From Spirochaetaceae bacterium (GTDB lineage: Bacteria; Spirochaetota; Spirochaetia; SZUA-6; Bin103), in NCBI GenBank assembly GCA_026710565.1, contig JAPOQV010000305.1, positions 1-8,012 of the forward strand: DNA of 8,012 bases. The letters run 5' to 3'. A program made the position numbers and the translations under genes. How positions within the stretch are numbered: the stretch's first letter is position 1; every line of letters starts with the position of its first letter. The notes under the pieces were generated by a model. It did not search any database. It was given only the letters and a program-made list of their open reading frames with translations, and was not told where the DNA came from. This document shows positions 1 through 5,030 of the stretch, in pieces.

Positions 1-80
1 CGCCGCGCGCCGGGCCCGCCGGGCGGGGGGGCCGCGGGCGGGTTCCCCGGGGCGCCGCGCCCCCGGGCCCCCGCGGGCGG
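1..80. other. Extreme-GC low-complexity edge
   Basis: Only two of the first 80 bases are A or T (the TT at 42-43). The stretch is made of G and C runs, and the 10-mer ccgcgggcgg occurs twice (32-41 and 71-80). Read in the frame of the downstream gene it gives a Gly/Pro/Arg/Ala string with no stop but no recognisable protein character. It may be a real low-complexity loop or poor-quality sequence at a contig end. The frame of the gene above is unreliable here. Confidence 0.6.
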
Positions 81-1398
81 CAACGAGCCGGTGGCCGCGG
101 CCGGGCGGATCGTGCTCATGGGCGCGCTGTTCGCGCTGTTCGCGGCGGCGCTGTCAGTGCAGCCGGTGTGGGCGCGGAGCGAGCCCTACACCGACCTGCG
201 CTACTACATGGGGGCGCTGCCGCTGCTGCTGGCCATGAAGGGGCTGTTCGTGGAGTGGGCGTGGCGCCGGCGGAGAATCGCCGGCGCGGCGGCGGGCGCC
301 GTGCTGCTGTTCTCCAGCGCCGGGGCCTGGCCGTTCAACATCACCATGCTGTTCACCGGGGAGCGCACGCTCGGGCTGCACCTGTTCCAGTTCGTGCGTG
401 AGATCCATCGTCCCTACCGCGATTCCATCAGGGCGGTGTCCGACCATCTGCTTCAGCACGCCGAGCAGGACGACCTGGTGTACGTCGCCGGGTTCGCCGA
501 CCGCGAAACGCTGATGTTCACTACCGGTCATCGCGTGCTGTTCTGCTGTATCCTGGACGAGGATTCGCCGCTGCCGCGGGCGACGATCGACGCGCTGGGC
601 CCCCATGTGCCCGCCGGGAGGATCACTCCCGACTGGATCATCCTGTTCGGAAAGCCCGTCCGGGAGTACTGGCAGACCGTGACGGCGCACTACTCCGTCG
701 CGGTGCAACCGAACGTGTACTACTACCCGACGCAGCGGCCCGAGATCAACCTGCATGCCTTCACGCCGCTGCCCGCCGGCCAGTACGGCGTGCACGTCCT
801 GCGCCGGACCCGGACCGGCGCGCTGCAGGAGGCGGCCGATGCGCTCAGGAAAGAGGAGCGCTACGAGGAAGCGCTGGATGCATATCGTGCGGTCCTGGCG
901 ATCGACGCCGAGCACGCGCCGGCACTCGCCGGCATCGGCGTGACGCTGTTCCTCCTGCAACGCTACGAGGAAGCGCTGCAGGCGCTGGGGCAGGCGACGG
1001 CCGCGCAGCCCGACCTGCCGGCCGTCGGCGCGCTGTATCGGCTTATGGGCCGGGCCGCGCAGGAGCTGGGACGGCCCTCGGCGCCGGAGCACTTCGAGCG
1101 CGCGCTGCAGGTCGACCCCCGCGACGCGGACGCCATCGACCGCCTTGCCAAGGTGCGGTTCGAGCAGCGTCGCTACGAGGAAGCGCTCGCTCTGTATCGG
1201 CAGCTTGCGGAAATCGCGGATGACGCGCAGACGCTCGCCAACGTGGGGGCAACGCTGTACCACCTGGGCCGCAGCGAGGACGCACTGCGGAGCTTCGAGC
1301 GCGCGCTCGCCCTGGACCCGGATCTGGAGGCCGCCCGCGCCGGGGTCCGAGCCCTCCGCCGGCGCGCCGCGCCGGCAGGCGCAGGCACCGAGCCATGA
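1..1398 (+). CDS. Membrane glycosyltransferase-like protein (GT-C/family 39 type) C-terminal part fused to TPR repeats; 5' end outside the window
   Basis: The frame is open from base 1 to the TGA at 1396-1398, so the gene probably starts upstream. GTG at 91 is the first start-like codon but has no good Shine-Dalgarno. Residue numbers below count from that GTG. Three hydrophobic segments (about 6-27, 38-58, 63-82) surround a DLRYYMGALPLLLAM stretch that resembles the last membrane helices of family-39 (PMT-like) glycosyltransferases. A probably extracytoplasmic domain follows (about 90-240, including DDLVYVAGFADRETLMF). Residues 243-414 form about five TPR units with recurring RYEEAL and FERALALDP motifs. 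By family knowledge such proteins move sugars from polyprenyl-phosphate donors to lipids or proteins, and TPRs mediate protein contacts. The catalytic N-terminal loops are not in view, so the enzyme assignment is inference and an unrelated TPR membrane protein is possible. The TPR part is secure. Confidence 0.75.
   Translation, partial: RRAPGPPGGGAAGGFPGAPRPRAPAGGNEPVAAAGRIVLMGALFALFAAALSVQPVWARSEPYTDLRYYMGALPLLLAMKGLFVEWAWRRRRIAGAAAGAVLLFSSAGAWPFNITMLFTGERTLGLHLFQFVREIHRPYRDSIRAVSDHLLQHAEQDDLVYVAGFADRETLMFTTGHRVLFCCILDEDSPLPRATIDALGPHVPAGRITPDWIILFGKPVREYWQTVTAHYSVAVQPNVYYYPTQRPEINLHAFTPLPAGQYGVHVLRRTRTGALQEAADALRKEERYEEALDAYRAVLAIDAEHAPALAGIGVTLFLLQRYEEALQALGQATAAQPDLPAVGALYRLMGRAAQELGRPSAPEHFERALQVDPRDADAIDRLAKVRFEQRRYEEALALYRQLAEIADDAQTLANVGATLYHLGRSEDALRSFERALALDPDLEAARAGVRALRRRAAPAGAGTEP
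859..1187 (+). repeat. 17-bp identical repeat in the TPR units (three copies)
   Basis: The 17-mer cgctacgaggaagcgct occurs without mismatch at 859-875, 961-977 and 1171-1187. It encodes the RYEEAL motif of three TPR units. The first two copies are 102 bp apart, exactly one 34-residue TPR unit, and the third lies 210 bp (70 codons) further on. Identity at the DNA level, including synonymous positions, suggests the TPR array grew by duplication or is kept alike by recombination. The units are otherwise diverged. Confidence 0.7.
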
Positions 1399-1509
1399 CG
1401 CCGGACCCCCCGGCGCAGGCGGGAGGCCCCGGTGCGGGGAGAGGCCGACGGAACGCCGTGCGCGACCGCGTGCAGGCGCTGCGTCCGCATCAGTGCCGTT
1501 CTCGACCAG

Positions 1510-1571
1510 TTCCCTGGAAAGATCGTAGGCCGATCATACATGCTCAGAGCATTACGGTAGGCGTAACATGC
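1510..1571. promoter_or_regulatory. Cluster of short inverted repeats between the TPR gene and the LtrA gene
   Basis: The 251-bp gap (1399-1649) has no convincing gene. Its middle is less GC-rich than its surroundings and holds three dyads: ttcc-ct-ggaa (1510-1519), gatcg-taggc-cgatc (1521-1535) and ttacg-gtagg-cgtaa (1552-1566). The last extends to an 8-bp stem over 1549-1571 with a two-base bulge. The two 15-bp dyads are centred 31 bp apart, about three helical turns, as in many paired operator sites. There is no T-run, so a terminator is less likely. A regulatory role for the LtrA gene downstream is inference. Confidence 0.35.
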
Positions 1572-1649
1572 CTGAACCCGCACGTGCCAGCGATGCCGTG
1601 CGACCCGGCCCATTGACATCGGTGAGCTCGGCACGCACCGGTAGTACCC

Positions 1650-2915
1650 ATGACTGAGCCTCCGATCGACGGCACGCGCGACGACCGGTGGGTGGCCGAG
1701 GGCCGCTCGGCGACGTGGCTGGAGCTGTTCTTCGACGTGATCTTCGTCATCAACATCGCCGGCCTCACCCATCACCTGGTGGCGCATCCCGACCTCGACA
1801 CGCTGGCGCAGGTGGCCGGGCTGTACCTGCCGCTGTTCCTGGTGTGGGCCGGCCACACGACCTACGCCACCCGCTTCGACGACGGCAGCGTCCTGCAGAC
1901 GATTCTGACCCTGCTGCTGATGTTCACCCTGGCCGGATCCGCGGTGTACGTGCAGTCCGGGATGGACGAGCACGCGGCCTCGTTCACGCGCGCCCAGTTC
2001 GCCGCGCGCGTGCTGCTGGTGCTGCTCTACCTTGAGGCGCATCTTCGCGTCGCGGCCGCGCGCCGCTTCACGTGGTTCCTGATGATCGGATTCGCGCTGT
2101 CGGCGGTCGCCTGGGGAGCGCAGGAGTGGACGGCGTCCTCCTGGGATCGCCCGCTCTACGTGGCGGCGGTGGGAGTCGAGGTGCTGGCGCCGCTGCTGGC
2201 CGTGTCCGGCCTCGGCCGCTGGCCGGCGCACCCCGCCCATCTTCCGGAACGGCTCGGGCTGTTCACCATCATCGTCCTCGGCGAGGCCGTGCTCGGCGTC
2301 GTGGTGGGCGGGGTGCGCGCCGAGGCACGGCTGGCGTTCGCGATCGGCTTCTCGCTCCCGGCAGGCATCTGGTGGTTCTACTTCCGCGTGCTCGACCGGG
2401 CCGAGCTGCGGCAACGGGTGGGCGGCGGGCAGATCCTCACCTACCTGCACCTGCCGATGACGCTGGCCGTGGTGGTCATGGCAGCCGCCGTGGAGGTGAG
2501 CCTCGCCGCACTGAGCGCCGCGGACGGGCGGGAAGGCTCGGAGCCGGGGCTGGCGGAAGCGGTCCGGAGCATGGTGTTCCCGATCAGGCCGGGCGTGCTG
2601 AACGCCGGCGGCATCGCGGCGCGGGCCGGGCTGACGGGCGCGCGGATGTTGTTCGGCGGGCTGGCGGTGTGGCTGACCTGTTTCCTGGCGATGCGCGTCT
2701 ACGTCGTGCACGTCCGCCGCCTCGGCGTGGCGGAATGGACCACGGCCGGCGCCGTCGCCACGCTGGCCGCCGGAGCGGTTCTGATCGGCCCCGTGCGGAC
2801 CGTGGAGGTGTTCATCTTCGCGGGGGCGCTGCTCCTTGCGCTGGCCGTCACCGGATCGCTGCTGAAGGAACTGCGTGCGCGCCGTGCGGCGGCTTCCGTT
2901 CGGCCGACGCGGTGA
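1650..2915 (+). CDS. ltrA: LtrA family membrane protein (low temperature requirement A)
   Basis: The 421-residue protein carries the hallmarks of the LtrA family: WLELFFDVIFV near the N-terminus (23-33), ERLGLFTIIVLGEAVLG (200-216), WWFYFRVLDR (241-250) and YLHLPM (265-270). Hydrophobic segments cover most of the length, consistent with roughly ten or more membrane helices, and a short Arg-rich tail ends the protein. The family is named after a Listeria locus needed for growth at low temperature; its biochemical activity is not well established. ATG at 1650 is the first start codon after an in-frame TGA at 1623-1625, so the start is well bounded even though no clear Shine-Dalgarno precedes it. 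Length is usual for the family. Neither neighbour suggests a pathway. The lipoprotein gene begins 168 bp downstream with its own ribosome site. Confidence 0.92.
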   Translation: MTEPPIDGTRDDRWVAEGRSATWLELFFDVIFVINIAGLTHHLVAHPDLDTLAQVAGLYLPLFLVWAGHTTYATRFDDGSVLQTILTLLLMFTLAGSAVYVQSGMDEHAASFTRAQFAARVLLVLLYLEAHLRVAAARRFTWFLMIGFALSAVAWGAQEWTASSWDRPLYVAAVGVEVLAPLLAVSGLGRWPAHPAHLPERLGLFTIIVLGEAVLGVVVGGVRAEARLAFAIGFSLPAGIWWFYFRVLDRAELRQRVGGGQILTYLHLPMTLAVVVMAAAVEVSLAALSAADGREGSEPGLAEAVRSMVFPIRPGVLNAGGIAARAGLTGARMLFGGLAVWLTCFLAMRVYVVHVRRLGVAEWTTAGAVATLAAGAVLIGPVRTVEVFIFAGALLLALAVTGSLLKELRARRAAASVRPTR

Positions 2916-2970
2916 GAGACACCCCCGGCAGATGCGCGCGGCATGGCCTCTCACGAACAGGACGGAGACC

Positions 2971-2985
2971 CGAGAAAAGATCTCG
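2971..2985. other. Small inverted repeat in the gap before the lipoprotein gene
   Basis: The stretch cgaga-aaaga-tctcg forms a 5-bp dyad with a 5-base centre, 56 bp after the LtrA stop and about 100 bp before the lipoprotein start. It has the same 5-5-5 geometry as the two dyads upstream of the LtrA gene but a different sequence. It is too weak for a terminator. It may be an operator half or chance. I saw no clear -35/-10 pair in the 168-bp gap. Confidence 0.2.
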
Positions 2986-3070
2986 ACGATGGGACAATCA
3001 GGCGACATTGCGCCGCCACCCTTATCGCAACGAGGCGGAGATCCTCGAAAGAAACACCGGGAACGCCCGG

Positions 3071-3077
3071 GGGAGGA
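3071..3077 (+). promoter_or_regulatory. Shine-Dalgarno site that fixes the lipoprotein start
   Basis: The sequence gggagga sits six bases before ATG at 3084. It is the best ribosome binding site in the window. It decides against an in-frame ATG 141 bp upstream (2943): starting at 3084 places a short basic segment and a hydrophobic stretch ahead of the lipobox cysteine, as a signal peptide requires. Confidence 0.75.
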
Positions 3078-3083
3078 AGCGAT

Positions 3084-3584
3084 ATGTGTTCCACAGAGAG
3101 GAAAGTGCTGGCGGCAGCGATGGGCGCCTTCATGGTAGTGGCGGCGATAGGATGCTCCGGCGGGCCCGCAAGGCCGGGCGGCGGCGAGGAGTCGGGGACC
3201 CTCCTGGGGCGGGACGAGACCTACGACCAGGTCCGCAACGGTGCGCGGCTGATCCTGCGCTACGACCAGGCGGCGCAGGCATTCGTCGGCACGGTGGAGA
3301 ACACCACGGCCGCGACCCTGGAGCAGGTGCGGGTCGAGGTGCACCTGTCGAACGGGGTCGAGCTCGGCCCGACGGAGCCGCGGGACCTGGCGGCCGGAGC
3401 GACCATGGACGTTCGGCTGGATGCGCCGGGGCAGAGCTTCACCGGCTGGTCCCCGCACGCGGAGGTCGGCCCTCAGTCCGGCGGCGAGCACGGCCCCGGC
3501 GGCGAAGGGGGCGGTGAGAACGGCTCCGGCGGTGGCGAAGGCGGTGGCGAGCACGGCCCCGGCGGCGAACGCGGGGGAGGCTGA
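3084..3584 (+). CDS. Small secreted lipoprotein with a beta-rich extracytoplasmic domain and Gly/Glu/His tail
   Basis: The 166-residue product begins with a lipoprotein signal: basic STERK, hydrophobic VLAAAMGAFMVVAAIG, then Cys24 in an AIGC lipobox followed by Ser-Gly-Gly. It is therefore expected to be lipid-anchored outside the cytoplasmic membrane. A domain of about 85 residues follows (about 39-125: LGRDETYDQVRNG, then LILRYD, FVGTVENTT, LEQVRVEVHLSNG, TMDVRL). The alternating hydrophobic pattern and VENTT motif resemble FxLYD-like beta-sandwich domains. Residues 132-166 are almost entirely Gly, Glu, His, Pro and Asn with a repeated GEHGPGGE motif. I recall similar hypothetical proteins in many bacteria but know no function. 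The His/Glu tail could bind metal or be a flexible spacer; both are guesses. It is a monocistronic unit ended by the hairpin at 3621-3651. Confidence 0.85.
   Translation: MCSTERKVLAAAMGAFMVVAAIGCSGGPARPGGGEESGTLLGRDETYDQVRNGARLILRYDQAAQAFVGTVENTTAATLEQVRVEVHLSNGVELGPTEPRDLAAGATMDVRLDAPGQSFTGWSPHAEVGPQSGGEHGPGGEGGGENGSGGGEGGGEHGPGGERGGG
3483..3569 (+). repeat. Direct 24-bp repeat in the Gly/Glu/His tail
   Basis: Two perfect 24-bp copies lie at 3483-3506 and 3546-3569, 63 bp apart start to start, which keeps them in frame. Each encodes GEHGPGGE. The sequence between them is a diverged version (GGGENGSGGGEGG). This arrangement is prone to slippage, so tail length probably varies between strains. 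Confidence 0.75.
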
Positions 3585-3620
3585 CCCCCCGCCGGGCGCA
3601 ACCGATCCACCGGTCCACGC

Positions 3621-3660
3621 GGACGCGGCGCTCACCGGGGGCGCCGCGTCCGTTCTTGTG
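3621..3660 (+). terminator. Hairpin terminator of the lipoprotein gene
   Basis: A perfect 11-bp stem, ggacgcggcgc (3621-3631) with gcgccgcgtcc (3641-3651), closes a 9-base loop. A further C-G pair (3620/3652) extends it. The 3' side continues gttcttgtg, only moderately T-rich. It lies 36 bp after the lipoprotein stop and in the gap before the oppositely oriented toxin-antitoxin pair, so it may stop transcription from both sides. Confidence 0.7.
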
Positions 3661-3752
3661 TGCGGCAGTACGGACAAGCGCCCTGACGCGTTGGGCGTTC
3701 GTTCATCCGGGTATGCCAGCGGCCTCATCCACGTCTCGCCTGCGCACGGCCG

Positions 3753-3843
3753 TCACCCCGACAGCACGCGCCGCACCTCGTCCACCGCCAGCGCCGCGGC
3801 GATCGCCTCGCCGACCGGGATCTGGTCGTCGAACGACCTGCGA
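3753..3843 (-). pseudogene. Possible relic: C-terminal tail of an unidentified protein
   Basis: Downstream of the toxin stop, in another - strand frame, about 28 codons read RSFDDQIPVGEAIAAALAVD and then EVRRVLSG before a TGA (3753-3755). The amphipathic helical pattern and charge distribution look like the end of a real globular protein. There is no start codon or upstream domain in this frame; the toxin gene occupies that space. I do not recognise the family. A gene whose front part was lost when the toxin-antitoxin pair arrived is a reasonable reading, but chance coding-like sequence in GC-rich DNA cannot be excluded. The rest of the gap 3661-3858 shows nothing else. Confidence 0.3.
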
Positions 3844-3858
3844 GCGTGGGTCGACAGT

Positions 3859-4206
3859 TCAGTCCTGGAGGAGCCGGGCCATCATGTGGCGGACATGGTC
3901 CTGGCCGCCGAAGAACACCGCCAGGACATGCACCGTCTTGCGTGACTCGCAGATATCGAACCAGTAGATCGCACGTCCGATGGCGAGATGCCGCAACCCG
4001 GGCAGGATGTCGTCGTGGCGTTCGCCCCGACAGGGAGCGGTCAGGATGCGTTCCGCAGCCGCGCGAATCTCGATGATCCGAGCCTCGGCGTGGTCGAGCG
4101 CGCTCTCAAGGCTCTCGCCGAAGTCGAGGTAACTGCGCAGGAGGTGATCGAATGTCAGTCCGAAATCGAGTTCGGCATCAGCCGCGAACTCAAGACGGAA
4201 GGCCAT
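3859..4206 (-). CDS. parE: RelE/ParE family toxin
   Basis: The 115-residue protein has the size and pattern of RelE/ParE toxins: a first strand (FRLEF, 3-7), two helices (about 8-50, with SLESALDHAEARIIEIRAAAERI), then the beta-sheet core with GLRHLAIGRAIYWFDIC (70-86) and TVHVLAVFFGGQDHVRHM (91-108). The late basic/aromatic strand followed by GGQDH-RH is a frequent signature in the ParE side of the superfamily. ATG at 4206 is chosen because it overlaps the antitoxin end by 17 nt and starts exactly at the first strand; a longer in-frame start at 4263 would run deep into the antitoxin gene. By family, RelE members cut mRNA at the ribosome and ParE members poison DNA gyrase; the sequence alone does not decide the target. 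Expression is likely coupled to translation of the antitoxin. Confidence 0.88.
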   Translation of the reverse strand: MAFRLEFAADAELDFGLTFDHLLRSYLDFGESLESALDHAEARIIEIRAAAERILTAPCRGERHDDILPGLRHLAIGRAIYWFDICESRKTVHVLAVFFGGQDHVRHMMARLLQD

Positions 4207-4465
4207 GCGCGCGGCGTCTGTCGGCAAACATGCTGCCGAGCCGCGTGTCCATGCGCTCGGCACTCACAGCTTCGTTCTTGCGGCGGCGGGACAGCAACTC
4301 GCGTAGCGCCGCGGTTTCCAGCTCTTCGGCGTCCAGTCGCTGCCGCAGCAGGTCGACGCCTTGCTGCAGGACCGCGCTGACGCTCGAGTAGCGCCCAGCC
4401 TCGACCAGCGTCCGCGCGAACGCGTACTGCTCGTCGCTCATCGATATCGAGGACTTCACCGCCAC
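4190..4465 (-). CDS. parD: ParD-like (ribbon-helix-helix) antitoxin
   Basis: The 91-residue protein starts with a beta strand (KSSISMS, 4-10) and two helices (DEQYAFARTLVEAG, 11-24; SSVSAVLQQGVDLLRQRLD, 27-45) separated by GRY, the pattern of ParD/CopG-type ribbon-helix-helix antitoxins. The first half should dimerise and bind the operator. The charged second half (46-91) should wrap the toxin. The start is GTG at 4465; an ATG at codon 9 would cut off the DNA-binding strand, so GTG is preferred. No Shine-Dalgarno is visible because the predicted promoter ends only six bases upstream. It is the first gene of the pair, overlaps the toxin by 17 nt, and is probably autoregulated through the palindrome at 4478-4488. 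Confidence 0.88.
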   Translation of the reverse strand: MAVKSSISMSDEQYAFARTLVEAGRYSSVSAVLQQGVDLLRQRLDAEELETAALRELLSRRRKNEAVSAERMDTRLGSMFADRRRAHGLPS

Positions 4466-4471
4466 GCGACC

Positions 4472-4500
4472 AGAGTACTACTCAGTAGCACCACCGTCAA
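4472..4500 (-). promoter_or_regulatory. Toxin-antitoxin promoter with palindromic operator in the spacer
   Basis: Read on the - strand: TTGACG (4500-4495, five of six matches to the -35 consensus), a 17-bp spacer, then TACTCT (4477-4472, -10 like, three of six matches). The spacer begins next to the -10 with a perfect 11-bp palindrome, ctact-c-agtag on the + strand (4478-4488); the 6-bp palindrome agtact (4474-4479) overlaps it. Six bases separate the -10 from the GTG start, so transcription would begin at or next to the first codon. A ribbon-helix-helix antitoxin bound to the palindrome would block polymerase, the usual autoregulation of such pairs. Confidence 0.6.
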
Positions 4501-4580
4501 CGGCAGGGGGCGCTGGGGACGCTGCGGCTCACTTGAGGGGTCGTCGCGCGGGCGATAGAGCGTCGTCGGCACGGTCTGCA

Positions 4581-4944
4581 GTGGATGAGACTCCCGCTTA
4601 CCCGCAGATTCCCTACGGTCAGGCCGACTTCCGGCGCATCCGTCTGAGGCGATGGCTGCACGTCGACAAGACCCGCTTCCTGCGGCGGCTGGAACAGGAG
4701 CACTACGCCTTCCTGATCCGCCCGCGGCGGTTCGGCAAGTCGCTGTGGGTGTCGCTGCTGGAAAACTACTACGACCGCTTCTGGGCCGGCGACTTCGACG
4801 CCACCTTTGCCGGCACCGACATCGGGGGACCCGACCTTCTGGTTCGAGCAGTTGCTGATGGCGATGGCCAACGAGGGCGAGTGGCGGCCGGTGCTGGAGT
4901 TCCTGAGCGAGGCGATCGCGTCGCAGACGGGGATCCGCGACTAC
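4581..4944 (+). pseudogene. Broken AAA-ATPase-like/PD-(D/E)XK family gene with internal deletion
   Basis: From GTG at 4581 the frame reads VDETPAYPQIPYGQADF, then LHVDKTRFLRRLE, the Walker-A-like RPRRFGKSLWVSLLENYYDR, and DFDATFAGTDIG (to about 4826). This is the N-terminus of the AAA-ATPase-like family found with a C-terminal PD-(D/E)XK nuclease-like domain, usually a little over 500 residues. Just after, in the next frame (about 4834-4944), FWFEQLLMAMANEGEWRPVL and EFLSEAIASQTGIRDY match the kind of sequence seen late in the same family. The roughly 300 or more residues between are missing, the halves are out of frame, and the nuclease end after IRDY is gone. Bases 4945-5030 hold nothing recognisable. 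A weak promoter-like TTGAGG-17-TAGAGC lies at 4533-4561. Family function is poorly known; this copy should be inactive. Confidence 0.75.
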
Positions 4945-5003
4945 AGCGTCGAGGTTCGGCATCGTGATCGGGAGCTGCGCGACCGACGGGCCGAGGTTCC
5001 ACG

Positions 5004-5030
5004 GGCCGACTCGACCGGTTGGTCCCGGCC
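5004..5030 (-). terminator. Candidate hairpin just past the stop of the surface-protein gene
   Basis: Immediately after the stop at 5031-5033 (- strand), ggccg (5004-5008) can pair with cggcc (5026-5030), and gacc (5013-5016) with ggtc (5021-5024) across a ggtt loop, with an uneven internal bulge. No T-run follows on the - strand. The position suits a terminator between the convergent pseudogene and surface-protein gene, but the structure is imperfect. Confidence 0.25.

Noticed and set aside
154..1263. 369-codon open frame on the - strand
   Set aside because: It is antisense to the membrane/TPR gene; its composition is rich in Arg, Gln, Gly and His with no recognisable motif.
1395..1616. 73-codon frame overlapping the TPR gene stop by ATGA
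   Set aside because: The overlap is suggestive of coupling, but the translation is low-complexity at first, resembles no family, and runs through the inverted-repeat cluster. There is no supporting codon pattern.
1613..1647. TTGACA at 1613-1618 as a -35 box for the LtrA gene
   Set aside because: At 17 bp the partner would be caccgg. The only -10-like hexamer nearby (tagtac, 1642-1647) is 23 bp away, too far for a standard promoter, and lies against the start codon.
2072..3517. 481-codon open frame on the + strand
   Set aside because: It is a shifted frame of the LtrA and lipoprotein genes, Arg/Gly-rich, and runs through the lipoprotein's ribosome binding site and start.
1173..3728. 851-codon open frame on the - strand
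   Set aside because: It runs antisense through the TPR gene, the LtrA gene and the lipoprotein gene, each with clear protein features. Its translation is Arg/Pro/His/Gly-rich with no domain pattern, typical of shadow frames in GC-rich DNA.
3799..3806. GCGATCGC octamer (also at 4912-4919 and 7387-7394), as in the cyanobacterial HIP1 repeat
   Set aside because: Three copies in 8 kb of GC-rich DNA, two of them in Ala-Ile-Ala coding contexts, are far from HIP1 density and need no special explanation.
4207..4263. Longer start for the toxin at 4263
   Set aside because: The 19 extra residues do not look like the toxin fold and would overlap the antitoxin by 74 nt. The ATG at 4206 starts right at the first beta strand.
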